From Kitasatospora herbaricolor (lineage in GTDB: Bacteria; Actinomycetota; Actinomycetes; Streptomycetales; Streptomycetaceae): a stretch of 64,000 bases of DNA. Position 1 is the first letter of the stretch. Every line of letters begins with the position of its first letter. The notes below the pieces were generated by a model, which ran no database searches, had not been told where the DNA came from, and saw nothing but the letters and a program-made list of their open reading frames with translations. The stretch lies in NCBI RefSeq assembly GCF_030813695.1, contig NZ_JAUSVA010000002.1:9013501-9077500 (forward strand). Reading direction: 5' to 3'. Below are positions 17,838 through 26,045 of the stretch, one piece after another. A program made the translations under genes and the position numbers.

Positions 17838-20800
17838 ATGACGCGCCATGTGCTCAGTGTGTGCGCGGAGCAGCGCGACGGCGGCTACCGCACCATCGGC
17901 GAGGCGCTGGAGGCGGCGCGCAGTGGTGCGGTGATCAGTGTCCGCCCGGGCCGGTACGAGGAGAACCTGGTCATCACCAAGATGGTGACCATCACCGCCG
18001 AGGAGGCCCGGGGCAGCGTCCGGATCTCGCCCCGGCGCGGTGCGGTGGTCCAGGTGGTGGCCGAGGCCGTCCAGTTGACCGGTCTCGTCCTCCAGGGCCG
18101 GGACGAGGAACTGCCCACCGTCGACGTCCCGCGCGGGCAGGCCGCGCTGGAGGACTGCGAGGTGGCCGGCAACTCCTGGACGGCGGTGCTCACCCGCGGG
18201 CAGGGTTCGCTGGCGATGCGCGGCTGCCGGATCGTCAACCCGGCCGGGGCGGGGATCGTCGAGACGTCCGGCGGGACGAGCGTCATCGAGGACTGCGTGA
18301 TCGAACACCTCGGCAGTTCCGCCGTGGTGATCGGCGAGCGGGCCAACCCGGTGATCCGGGACTGCGTCCTGCGCGACGCCCGCGGCAACGGCGTCTGCGC
18401 CAACGGGGAGGGCCGCGGCTCGGTCGAGAACTGCGAGATATCGGCCACCGACAAGCCGGGCATCGCACTGGAGGAGAACAGCTCGACCCGGGTGCTGGGC
18501 ACCACCGTCCGGGACACCTCGATCGGCGTCTACCTCAGCTCGGCCACCCGCGTGGTGCTGGAGGACTGCACCGTCAGCGGCACCCGCGGCCACGGCATCG
18601 TGGTGGCCGGTGGCAGCGACCCGCTGCTCCGGCGCTGCCGCACCGAGCGGACGAAGGGCCACGGACTGCGGGTGACCGCCCGCTCCCGGGGCACCTTCGA
18701 GGACTGCGAGGTGGTTGGCGCGGAGCAGGCCGGCATCCAGGTGGACGAGTCCTCCAGCCCGTCCCTGACCCGGACGCTGGTCCGCGACGGCGTAGCGGCG
18801 GGGGTCGAACTGGTCGGCGAGAGCGCCGCCGAGTTCGACCGGCTGGAGGTCCGGGGCGCGGCCGGCGCCGGGGTGAGCGTGCGCGACGGCGCCAACCCGC
18901 TGCTGCGCCGGCTGGAGGTGAGCGAGGTGCGCGGTCACGGCGTCGAGGTGCTCCGGGAGGGCCGCGGCCGGCTGGAGTCCTGCACCGTCTCCTCGACCGG
19001 CGGGGCGGGGCTGCGGATCGCCGACGGCGGCAACATCCAGGTCGGCGCCACCACCGTGCGCGGCGCCGGCACGGTGGGCGTCGAGGTCGGGGCGCAGGGC
19101 GTGGTCTCGCTGCGCGACTGCGACGTGTCCGACAGCGGCACCGACGGCGTGCGCGTCGAGGACGGCGGCGAGCTGGCCATGGCCAGGTCGCGGCTGCACG
19201 GGAACCGGCGGCACGGCGTGCTGCTGGCGGCGGGCGCCCGGGCCACGCTGAACGGCTGCGAGATGGCGGACAACGCCGTGGACGGGCTGCGGGCGGAGTC
19301 CGAGGAGGCGATCCGGATCACCGGCTGCACCGTCGCCGGCAACCGCGGCTCCGGACTGCGCCAGACCATCGCCAGCGACCGGTTGGCCGTGGAGAACCTG
19401 ACCAGCCGGGAGAACGCCCGGGCGGACGCGCACGGCACCCCGCCCGCCGGGGGCGACCGCGGGCCGTCCGCCCCGCCGGTGGCCGCGGAGCCCGGTGAGC
19501 GGCCGCCGGCCGGCGCGGCCCCGGCCGAGGCGCCCCCGCTCGACCCGGACGGCCCGCAGGCCGCGCTGGAGGCGCTGGTCGGCCTGGAGGGGGTCAAGGC
19601 GCAGGTGGCCACCCTGGTCAACCTCAACAAGCTCGCCAAGCGCCGCGAGCTGGCCGGGATGCCGGCCGTGCCGATGGGCCGTCACCTGGTCTTCGCGGGC
19701 CCGCCGGGCACCGGCAAGACCACCGTCGCCCGTCTCTACGGCGCCATCCTGGCGGAGCTGGGCGTCCTGCGCAGCGGCCACCTCACCGAGGTGGCCAGGG
19801 CCGACCTGGTCGCCTCGATCGTCGGCGGGACGGCGATCAAGACCACCGAGGTCTTCCAGTCCGCGCTGGGCGGGGTGCTCTTCCTCGACGAGGCGTACAC
19901 GCTCTCGGCGGGGTCGGGCGGCACCGGCCCCGACTTCGGCCGGGAGGCGATCGACACCCTGGTCAAGCTGATGGAGGACCACCGCGACGACATCGTGGTG
20001 ATCGTCGCCGGGTACTCCGACGAGATGCGCGACTTCCTGGGCTCCAATCCCGGTCTGGCCTCGCGGTTCAGCCGCACCGTGGTGTTCCGCAACTACGCGG
20101 CGGACGAGCTGGTCACCATCGTCGAGCGGTCGGCCGCCGGGCACGGCTACGCCTTGGCCGACACCGCACGGGAGGCCCTCGGCGCCCACTTCGAGCGGAT
20201 GCCCAAGGGCCCGGACTTCGGCAACGGCCGGGCGGCCCGCAAGGTCTTCGAGGAGATGGTGGACCGGCAGGCGTCCCGGCTGGCCGACCTCGCGGAGGTC
20301 GCCGACGCGGACCTGGCGCTGTTCGTCCCCGAGGACATCGGGGAGGAGGCCGCCGCGGCCGTCCGGCGGGCGGGCGGCGGCGCCGAGGAGGCCCGCACCG
20401 ACCTGCTGGACCAACTGCGCGCGATGGTGGGCCTGTCGGCCGCCAAGGAGCAGGTCGAGGACCTGGTCAACCTGATCAAGCAGGCCCGCCGCCGGGAGGA
20501 GGCCGGCCTGCCGACCGCCACGATCAGCCGTCACCTGGTCTTCGCGGGGCCGCCCGGCACCGGCAAGACCACGGTGGCCCGCCTCTACGGCGCGATCCTC
20601 GCCGAGCTGGGCGTGCTGTCCGGCGGCCAACTGGTCGAGACCGCCCGGGCCGACCTGGTCGGACGGTACATCGGGCACACCGCCCAGCTCACCAAGGAAG
20701 CCTTCGAACGCGCCCGCGGCGGCGTGCTGTTCATCGACGAGGCGTACACCCTCACCCCGCGGGGCGGCGGCGGCAACGACTTCGGCCAGGAGGCGGTGGA

Positions 20801-21215
20801 CACCCTGATGAAGCTGATGGAGGACCACCGCGACGAGGTCGTGGTGATCGTGGCCGGCTACCACGAGGAGATGCAGGGCTTCCTCGGCTCCAACCCCGGC
20901 CTGGCCTCGCGGTTCCCGCAGCAGGTCGCCTTCGAGCACTACACCCCCGAGGAGTTGGTCACCATCATCCGGCTGCAGGCGGAGCAGTCCGGCTACGTCT
21001 GCGCCCCGGAGACGCTGACCGCGCTGGGCGAGCTGTGCGCCGCCGTCCCCCGGGACCGCACCTTCGGCAACGGCCGGTTCGCCCGCCAGACCCTGGAGGC
21101 GATGGTGACCCGGCAGGCCGGCCGGCTGGCCCGGCTCGACGTCGGCGACCTGTCCGAACTCAGCCTGCTGCTGCCGCGGGACATCCCGCAGCTGCGGCAG
21201 GGGAGTCCGGCGTGA
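17838..21215 (+). CDS. EccA-like double AAA+ ATPase with N-terminal beta-helix
   Basis: 1125 aa, ATG behind GGAGGAG. Residues about 25-530 are right-handed parallel beta-helix repeats (recurring EDC, GHG/GNG and RD patterns, about 23 aa per turn). A short linker leads to two CbbX/EccA-type AAA+ modules: Walker A GPPGTGKT at 621-628 and Walker B LFLDE at 681-685; then GPPGTGKT at 904-911 and LFIDE at 964-968. The two modules are highly similar, which points to internal duplication. In mycobacterial ESX systems, cytosolic EccA has one such AAA module behind a TPR domain and helps prepare substrates. Here a beta-helix replaces the TPR region. It overlaps the mycosin gene by 4 bp (GTGA), so the two are probably translationally coupled. 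Confidence 0.85.
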   Translation: MTRHVLSVCAEQRDGGYRTIGEALEAARSGAVISVRPGRYEENLVITKMVTITAEEARGSVRISPRRGAVVQVVAEAVQLTGLVLQGRDEELPTVDVPRGQAALEDCEVAGNSWTAVLTRGQGSLAMRGCRIVNPAGAGIVETSGGTSVIEDCVIEHLGSSAVVIGERANPVIRDCVLRDARGNGVCANGEGRGSVENCEISATDKPGIALEENSSTRVLGTTVRDTSIGVYLSSATRVVLEDCTVSGTRGHGIVVAGGSDPLLRRCRTERTKGHGLRVTARSRGTFEDCEVVGAEQAGIQVDESSSPSLTRTLVRDGVAAGVELVGESAAEFDRLEVRGAAGAGVSVRDGANPLLRRLEVSEVRGHGVEVLREGRGRLESCTVSSTGGAGLRIADGGNIQVGATTVRGAGTVGVEVGAQGVVSLRDCDVSDSGTDGVRVEDGGELAMARSRLHGNRRHGVLLAAGARATLNGCEMADNAVDGLRAESEEAIRITGCTVAGNRGSGLRQTIASDRLAVENLTSRENARADAHGTPPAGGDRGPSAPPVAAEPGERPPAGAAPAEAPPLDPDGPQAALEALVGLEGVKAQVATLVNLNKLAKRRELAGMPAVPMGRHLVFAGPPGTGKTTVARLYGAILAELGVLRSGHLTEVARADLVASIVGGTAIKTTEVFQSALGGVLFLDEAYTLSAGSGGTGPDFGREAIDTLVKLMEDHRDDIVVIVAGYSDEMRDFLGSNPGLASRFSRTVVFRNYAADELVTIVERSAAGHGYALADTAREALGAHFERMPKGPDFGNGRAARKVFEEMVDRQASRLADLAEVADADLALFVPEDIGEEAAAAVRRAGGGAEEARTDLLDQLRAMVGLSAAKEQVEDLVNLIKQARRREEAGLPTATISRHLVFAGPPGTGKTTVARLYGAILAELGVLSGGQLVETARADLVGRYIGHTAQLTKEAFERARGGVLFIDEAYTLTPRGGGGNDFGQEAVDTLMKLMEDHRDEVVVIVAGYHEEMQGFLGSNPGLASRFPQQVAFEHYTPEELVTIIRLQAEQSGYVCAPETLTALGELCAAVPRDRTFGNGRFARQTLEAMVTRQAGRLARLDVGDLSELSLLLPRDIPQLRQGSPA

Positions 21216-22615
21216 GGCGCCGCCGGCCGGCCGCCGTGGCGCTGATCTGCTCGGCTCTGCTGACACCGGCCGCGGCGGCGGGCGCGGCTGCTCAGGGCGT
21301 GCGGGGCGCCCCCGCCGCAGCGGCCGCCACCGGTACCCCCGGCGGGAGCGCCCCGGCCGCCTCGGCCGCTCCGGCCGGGCCCGCGGCCGCGTCCGGCGGG
21401 GCCGATCCGATGTCGCTCCCCGTGATCGGGCAGAGCACCGGCGCGGCCCGGTCGGAGGGGTGCACCAAGCCCTCCGACAAGGGCACCGGGCGGACCCCGT
21501 GGGCGCAGACCGTCCTGCGCCCGGACGCGGCCTGGCAGTTGAGCAGGGGGGCCGGGGTCACGGTCGCGGTGGTCGGGTCGGGTGTCGACGCGGCGTCCGG
21601 GGTCCTGGACGGCCGGCTCGCCCTCGGCCCGCGCGAGTACGGCCCCGGCGACGCGGGGCGGGACTGCGTCGGCCACGGCACCTTCCTCGCGGGGCTGATC
21701 GCCGCGCGGCGGCAGGACGGCACCGGCTTCGCGGGCATCGCCCCCGAGGCCCGGATCCTCGCGGTGGCCGTCACCGACGAGGCCGGGATCACCACGCCCG
21801 CCCTGCTGGCCAAGGGAATCCGGGACGCCGCCGACGGCGGGGCCCGGGTGATCGCGGTGGCGGTGCCCGTCCCGGTGGGCGGCGAGGACCTCGCGGGCGC
21901 GGTGCGGTACGCGGGCGAGCGGGGGGCGCTGGTCGTCGCCCCGGCCGGGCCGGACGCGACCAGCTCCGGCGCGTCCGGCGGCCGGGCCTTCCCGGCGGCG
22001 TACCCGGAGGTGCTGGCGGTGGCCGGCCTCAGCCCGAACGGGGCTGTCTCGAACGGCGCCGCATCGAGCGGTGCCGTCTCGAACGGTGGCGGTTCTGACG
22101 GCGGCGCCGCCGGGACGGAGGCCGCCGGACCGGGCGGCCGGGTCGACCTGGTGGCCCCCGGGGACGCCCTGATGAGCGTCGGCCCCGGCGGCAAGGGCTA
22201 CTTCACCGGATCCGGACCGAGCTTCGCCACCGCCGTCGTGGCCGGGACGGCGGCGCTGGTCCTCGGCTACCGGCCCGAGCTGACCGCGGCTCAGCTGCTC
22301 GACCGACTGAAGGCCACCGCCTACCACCCCGGTACCGCCTTGCCGGACGCCCGGCTCGGCTACGGGACGGTCGACCCGCTGGCCGCCGTCAGCGCGCTGC
22401 TGCCGGGCGCCCGGAACGGCGCCGCCGCCCAACCGCCCGCCCGGGCGGGGACGGCGGTCGCGGCCGTCGGACCGCCGGCCGCGCGGCCGGCCGACGGGCA
22501 GGCGGTGGCCGTGGCGGGCGGGGTGCTCGGGGGCGTGGCCCTGGTCGGTGGCCTCGGGTACGTCCTCAAGCACGGCAGGCGCCGCGGCTGGCAGCCCGGT
22601 CGCTGGACCAGCTGA
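21212..22615 (+). CDS. Mycosin-like subtilase (T7SS), catalytic Asp and Asn replaced
   Basis: 467 aa from a GTG overlapping the EccA-like stop codon. A signal peptide (RRRRP then a hydrophobic run ending in Ala residues) starts the protein, and a C-terminal membrane helix (about 428-448) with a basic tail ends it. This is the layout of mycosins, the subtilisin-like proteases of T7SS. The S8 fold motifs are present: GHGTFLAG with H155, and GPSFATAVVAG with S337. However, the D-T/S-G motif reads VVGSGVDA, with G122 where the catalytic Asp belongs, and the oxyanion-hole AGN motif reads AGP (P247). It is therefore probably inactive or mechanistically altered. Mycosins also stabilise the T7SS membrane complex, a role that does not need catalysis. 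Confidence 0.85.
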   Translation: MRRRRPAAVALICSALLTPAAAAGAAAQGVRGAPAAAAATGTPGGSAPAASAAPAGPAAASGGADPMSLPVIGQSTGAARSEGCTKPSDKGTGRTPWAQTVLRPDAAWQLSRGAGVTVAVVGSGVDAASGVLDGRLALGPREYGPGDAGRDCVGHGTFLAGLIAARRQDGTGFAGIAPEARILAVAVTDEAGITTPALLAKGIRDAADGGARVIAVAVPVPVGGEDLAGAVRYAGERGALVVAPAGPDATSSGASGGRAFPAAYPEVLAVAGLSPNGAVSNGAASSGAVSNGGGSDGGAAGTEAAGPGGRVDLVAPGDALMSVGPGGKGYFTGSGPSFATAVVAGTAALVLGYRPELTAAQLLDRLKATAYHPGTALPDARLGYGTVDPLAAVSALLPGARNGAAAQPPARAGTAVAAVGPPAARPADGQAVAVAGGVLGGVALVGGLGYVLKHGRRRGWQPGRWTS

Positions 22616-22645
22616 ACCCGCTCCGGCACAACCCGCTCCGGCACA
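22616..22645. repeat. 15-bp tandem duplication
   Basis: ACCCGCTCCGGCACA occurs twice head-to-tail directly after the mycosin stop codon, in the 142-bp gap between convergent genes. Further GC-rich inverted repeats in the gap (for example GCCGGA...TCCGGC around 22659-22679) could terminate transcription, but no single hairpin stands out. Confidence 0.6.
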
Positions 22646-22757
22646 GCCCGGTCGGGCCGGATCCGACCGGTCCGGCTCCGCTCCCGGGGCCGGCCCGGTC
22701 GGCTGCCTGTACGACATGCGGGGGCGGGCCCCGGCCGGGCCGCCCGGCGCGGACGGG

Positions 22758-24302
22758 TCAGACCCGGTCCAGCGCGGCCGGCCGCAGGACGGGGGCGGGG
22801 TGGGACCGGTCCGGCGGCAGCGCGGCCGGCCGGTGGTCGGTGCCGGGCCGGGGCACCGCCATGCCCTCGGAGACCGCGGCGGCGAGGTCGAGATACGCCC
22901 GCCGGGTCCTCGGCCGCAGCTTCGCCAGGTCGAACTCCCCGCCCGTGGACAGGTGCTCGTCGAACGGCACCACCACCACGGCGCGGCAGCGGGCCGCGAA
23001 GTGGGCCACCAGGTCCGCCTCCCCGACGAGCCGGCCGGGCCCGCGGATGGCGGAGACCACCGTCACGCTGCGCCGCGCGAGCTCGCCGTGGCCGTGGGCG
23101 CCCAGCCACTCCAGGGTGCTGCTCGCACTGCTCGCGCCGTCGACGCTGGTGGTGGCGGCGACGACCAGTTGGTCGGCGAGGTCCAGGACGCCACCCATGG
23201 AGTCCTGCGTCAGGCCGGTACCGGTGTCGCTGAGGACGACCGGGAACTGGTTGCCCAGCAGCTCGATCAGCCGGTGGTAGGCCTCGCCGTCGAGGCCGGC
23301 GCCGGCCGGGCCCGGGCCGCCGGCCAGGACCTCCAGGCCGCTCGGGGCCTGCGAGGTGAACCGGCGGACGTCCATGTACCCGTTGATCGAGGGGGCCGCC
23401 GCCAGCAGGTCGCGGACGGTCGCGGTGGTCTGCGGGCGGACGCGCCGGCCGAGGGTACCCGCGTTCGGGTCCGCGTCCAGGGCGATGATCCTGTCGTTGC
23501 GGGCCTCGGCGAGGACGGAGCCGAGCGCCATGGTCGTCGAGGTCTTGCCGACGCCGTCCTTGAGGCTGAGCACCGCGATCCGGAAACTGCGGAGCAGCGG
23601 GGTGCGGATCGCGGATTCGGCCCGCAGACGCTCCTTCTGACCCTGGCCGAAGGAGAGTGCCCGTTTCCGGAGCCCGCGCTGCGGCGCCGGACGGGGTGCC
23701 ACTCCGGGCTCCGGCCGGACCGGGCTCGCCACGGCGACCGGGCCGCTGACGAGTGCCGGACCGGTGACGGGGGCCGCCGGGCCGGTGGGCAGGACGACGG
23801 GCGGAACTGTGAGTGGAACCGTGGGTGGAACGACGCCCGGCAGGGCGACCCGGGCCGGGGCCGGCGGCAGGGGCGGAGCCGGAACGGGTGCGGGAGCGGG
23901 CATCAGGGCCTGGGACGGCGGCTGGAGCCGAACCGGTGGGAGAAGGCCCGGGGCCGGTCCGGCCGGGGCCGTGGGCGCGGCCGGCGCCACCGCGGCAGCC
24001 GGGTCGGCTCGGGTCTCGCCCGGTCGTGCCTCCGGCGGCACCAGCACGGTGCCCATGGCGTCCAGCGGCAGCGACCAGGTCGGCCGCGGCGCCGGTCCGC
24101 CGCCGGACGCCGGTGCGCCCGCCCCCGTGGATCCGACGGCCGGCCCGGCGGCCGGCCCGGTGGCCGGCGGAGCCGCGCCCGGCCGGACAAGGGGAGTGTG
24201 GTCGAGGGTGTGATCGGGGGTGTAGTCAGGGGCGAGATCCCAGTCGGGGCCTTCGGCCAGCCGCCGGACCTGTACCACTGAGGTGCTCTCTTCGGCCGCC
24301 AC
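22758..24302 (-). CDS. EspI-like MinD/ParA-family ATPase
   Basis: 514 aa from GTG 24302, chosen because AGGAGG lies 8 nt upstream; the frame stays open to an ATG at 24362. The N-terminal half is Pro/Ala/Gly-rich and probably disordered. The C-terminal half is a MinD/ParA ATPase: deviant Walker A SLKDGVGKTSTT (normally KGGVGKT), ALDADPNAGTLG, a VVLSDTGTG switch region and ADQLVVAATTSVDGA. A proline-rich extension fused to a MinD-type ATPase is the architecture of mycobacterial EspI, which modulates ESX-1 secretion. It converges on the mycosin gene. A role in regulating the T7SS is inferred from architecture and location. Confidence 0.8.
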   Translation of the reverse strand: MAAEESTSVVQVRRLAEGPDWDLAPDYTPDHTLDHTPLVRPGAAPPATGPAAGPAVGSTGAGAPASGGGPAPRPTWSLPLDAMGTVLVPPEARPGETRADPAAAVAPAAPTAPAGPAPGLLPPVRLQPPSQALMPAPAPVPAPPLPPAPARVALPGVVPPTVPLTVPPVVLPTGPAAPVTGPALVSGPVAVASPVRPEPGVAPRPAPQRGLRKRALSFGQGQKERLRAESAIRTPLLRSFRIAVLSLKDGVGKTSTTMALGSVLAEARNDRIIALDADPNAGTLGRRVRPQTTATVRDLLAAAPSINGYMDVRRFTSQAPSGLEVLAGGPGPAGAGLDGEAYHRLIELLGNQFPVVLSDTGTGLTQDSMGGVLDLADQLVVAATTSVDGASSASSTLEWLGAHGHGELARRSVTVVSAIRGPGRLVGEADLVAHFAARCRAVVVVPFDEHLSTGGEFDLAKLRPRTRRAYLDLAAAVSEGMAVPRPGTDHRPAALPPDRSHPAPVLRPAALDRV

Positions 24303-24412
24303 GCGTCCGCCTCCTGTCGCCACGTCGGCCCTGCTCCGCCTGTCGGTACGGACGGCCTCCACCTGGCCGCCGTACGGGCCGTCCGATCAGGAGAACGGCG
24401 CGGCCCGGCGGC

Positions 24413-24441
24413 GCGGTTCACCCGGCCGCGCGGTGAACCGC
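24413..24441. promoter_or_regulatory. 10-bp inverted repeat upstream of the EspI-like gene
   Basis: GCGGTTCACC and GGTGAACCGC are perfect 10-bp arms separated by 9 bp. They lie in the 383-bp divergent gap (24303-24685) between the EspI-like gene and the small rightward gene. A dyad in a divergent promoter region is a plausible operator; no binding protein can be named. The rest of the gap has poor codon bias in all frames and I see no gene in it. Confidence 0.45.
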
Positions 24442-24685
24442 CGGCGGTGGCCGGTCCGTGGAGCTGGGCAGGACGGCAACCGCCGGCGACTTCCTGGAGG
24501 ACGACATGCAGAGGCCTGCGAGGAGTCGCGGAGGCCGTCCGAGCGCGGGTGGACCACCAGCCGGGACCGGCGGCCACCAGGCGGGGTGTCTCACGGGCCG
24601 GGGCCCGGGCGGACGCCGGAGCGGTACGACGGGCCGGGCCGGCCGACGAGCGGGAGTCCCGCACCGAGCGCGCAGAGAGGCACCG

Positions 24686-25042
24686 ATGTCACGGGACGGG
24701 TCGGCAGGGGATCCGCGGCGGCTCATCGTGTTCCCGCCGGGCCGACAGCCGGAACCGGTCGCCGGGCCGCCGCTGCTTCCCGTGCCCGAGGCTTCCGCGA
24801 TCGAGGTGATCTCGACCGTGCGGCGGCTCGTACTGCCCGACCTGCCGTCGGTGCGGTCCTGCCCCGCCCCGCGGCCGGAACTGCTACGGCTGGCGACCGC
24901 GCTGGTGGTGGACGAGCACCCGTCGGCTCCCGCCTGGTCCGCCGCGGACCGGGAGACCGTGGCCGAGTGGGTCGCGGTGCTGATCGAGCACCGCGGCGAG
25001 GACGGGGTCCAGGCCCTGCTGCGGGCGCTCGACCGGGCCTGA
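24686..25042 (+). CDS. Small protein of unknown function
   Basis: 118 aa, soluble, no recognised family. ATG 24686 is preferred, with GAGAGG 6 nt upstream. The frame is open further left, including an ATG at 24506 with a good GGAGG, but the codons between 24506 and 24686 lose the usual G/C third-position bias, so that stretch is probably not translated. The sequence has an amphipathic helical C-terminal half (RETVAEWVAVLIEHRGEDGV). It sits between the EspI-like gene and the sigma factor gene, within the T7SS-linked group. Confidence 0.55.
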   Translation: MSRDGSAGDPRRLIVFPPGRQPEPVAGPPLLPVPEASAIEVISTVRRLVLPDLPSVRSCPAPRPELLRLATALVVDEHPSAPAWSAADRETVAEWVAVLIEHRGEDGVQALLRALDRA

Positions 25043-25101
25043 CCGGCGCGGCGGCCCCGGCACCGTCCACCCGGCGGCCCCGGTCCCGGAGCCAGCCGGA
25101 C

Positions 25102-25142
25102 GTTGGCCGGGGCGTTGGCGGTGGCTTGGCGCAATCTTGGCG
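25102..25142 (+). promoter_or_regulatory. Four TTGGC direct repeats spaced 11-12 bp (SARP-like box)
   Basis: TTGGC begins at 25103, 25115, 25126 and 25137, with heptamers GTTGGCC, GTTGGCG, CTTGGCG and CTTGGCG, all on one strand and one helical turn apart. SARP regulators bind direct heptamer repeats at 11- or 22-bp spacing just upstream of the -10 region. The array ends about 100 bp before the sigma factor start, and two SARP genes lie within 4 kb. Confidence 0.55.
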
Positions 25143-25245
25143 CGGCCCGGGACCGTACCGGTGCCGGGCCGGGGATTCCACCCCGTCCCGTCGGGCCGTC
25201 CGATCGGCCCGCACCGAGACTCCGTCGGATTCCGTGAGGTAGTGC

Positions 25246-25923
25246 GTGTCCATCCAGGCTCCCGACCAGCCCGTGCCCGCAGCCCCGCCGCTCCCCGCAG
25301 CCCCGCCGCCCGCCGCGGCCGACCCGGGCGCCGCGCGCCCCACCCTCGACCCGGGGACCCTCGCCGAGCTCTACCGGCTGCACGGCGGCTACCTGTTGCG
25401 CGCCCTCCAGCGGGTGACCAACGGCGACCGCGGCAAGGCCGAGGACATCCTGCAGGAGACCCTGCTGCGCGCCTGGCAGCACCCCGAGGCGATCGCCGCC
25501 GGGCCGGAGCAGAGCCGCCCCTGGCTGTTCACCGTGGCCCGCCGGATCGCCATCGACCACTACCGGATGGCCGCCGCCCGCGCCCAGGAGGTGTCCGGCG
25601 ACATGCTGGAGGACCGGCCGCCGGTCGCCGACCCGTACGCGGAGGCGGTGGCCCTGCGGGACATCGAGCGGGTGCTGGAGCGGCTGCAGCCGCACCACCG
25701 GGAGGTGCTGGTCGAACTCCACCTGAAGGACCGCTCCGTCCAGGAGGCCGCCGAGCGGCTGGGCGTTCCGTCCGGCACGGTCAAGTCGCGCAACTTCTAC
25801 GCGATCCGCGCGCTGCGTCCGCTCCTCGCGGCCGAACCCGGCTACGCGCCGGTCGAGCCGTCCGCCCCCGCCGTACCGGCCGGCGCCGGGCCCGCCCCGA
25901 CGGCGCTGCCCGGTGCTGCCTGA
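25246..25923 (+). CDS. ECF-type RNA polymerase sigma factor
   Basis: 225 aa, GTG start with GAGGT upstream. Region 2 is about residues 42-112 (LYRLHGGYLLRALQRV, AEDILQETLLRAWQ, PWLFTVARRIAIDHYR). Region 4 is about 138-190 (LERLQPHHREVLVELHLKDRS, then the helix-turn-helix EAAERLGVPSGTVKSR). It lacks regions 1 and 3, as ECF factors do, and has Ala/Pro-rich ends. No zinc anti-sigma gene lies next to it: the next gene is convergent. The direct repeats at 25102-25142 probably control it. It may govern the T7SS island (inference). Confidence 0.9.
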   Translation: MSIQAPDQPVPAAPPLPAAPPPAAADPGAARPTLDPGTLAELYRLHGGYLLRALQRVTNGDRGKAEDILQETLLRAWQHPEAIAAGPEQSRPWLFTVARRIAIDHYRMAAARAQEVSGDMLEDRPPVADPYAEAVALRDIERVLERLQPHHREVLVELHLKDRSVQEAAERLGVPSGTVKSRNFYAIRALRPLLAAEPGYAPVEPSAPAVPAGAGPAPTALPGAA

Positions 25924-26045
25924 TGGGGCACCGGGACCGGCCCGCGGGCGTCCCGGCCGCTGCCCGGCCGGACACGTCCGTCCCTTCGGACGCGTCGCCG
26001 CTTCGGCGGCTCCGCACCACCAGGCCGCACCACCAGGCCGCACCG
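25924..26045. other. Convergent intergenic gap with short repeats and hairpins
   Basis: Between the convergent sigma factor and SARP genes. It contains CGTCCG...CGGACG and GCCGCTTCGGCGGC dyads that could act as bidirectional terminators. Near 26018-26055 there is a roughly 13-bp direct repeat (CACCACCAGGCCG type) overlapping the SARP gene 3' end. Confidence 0.4.

Noticed and set aside
24506..24685. A longer N-terminus for the small gene starting at ATG 24506 with a good GGAGG
   Set aside because: Third codon positions in this stretch lose the G/C bias of real genes here, so the shorter form from 24686 is preferred.
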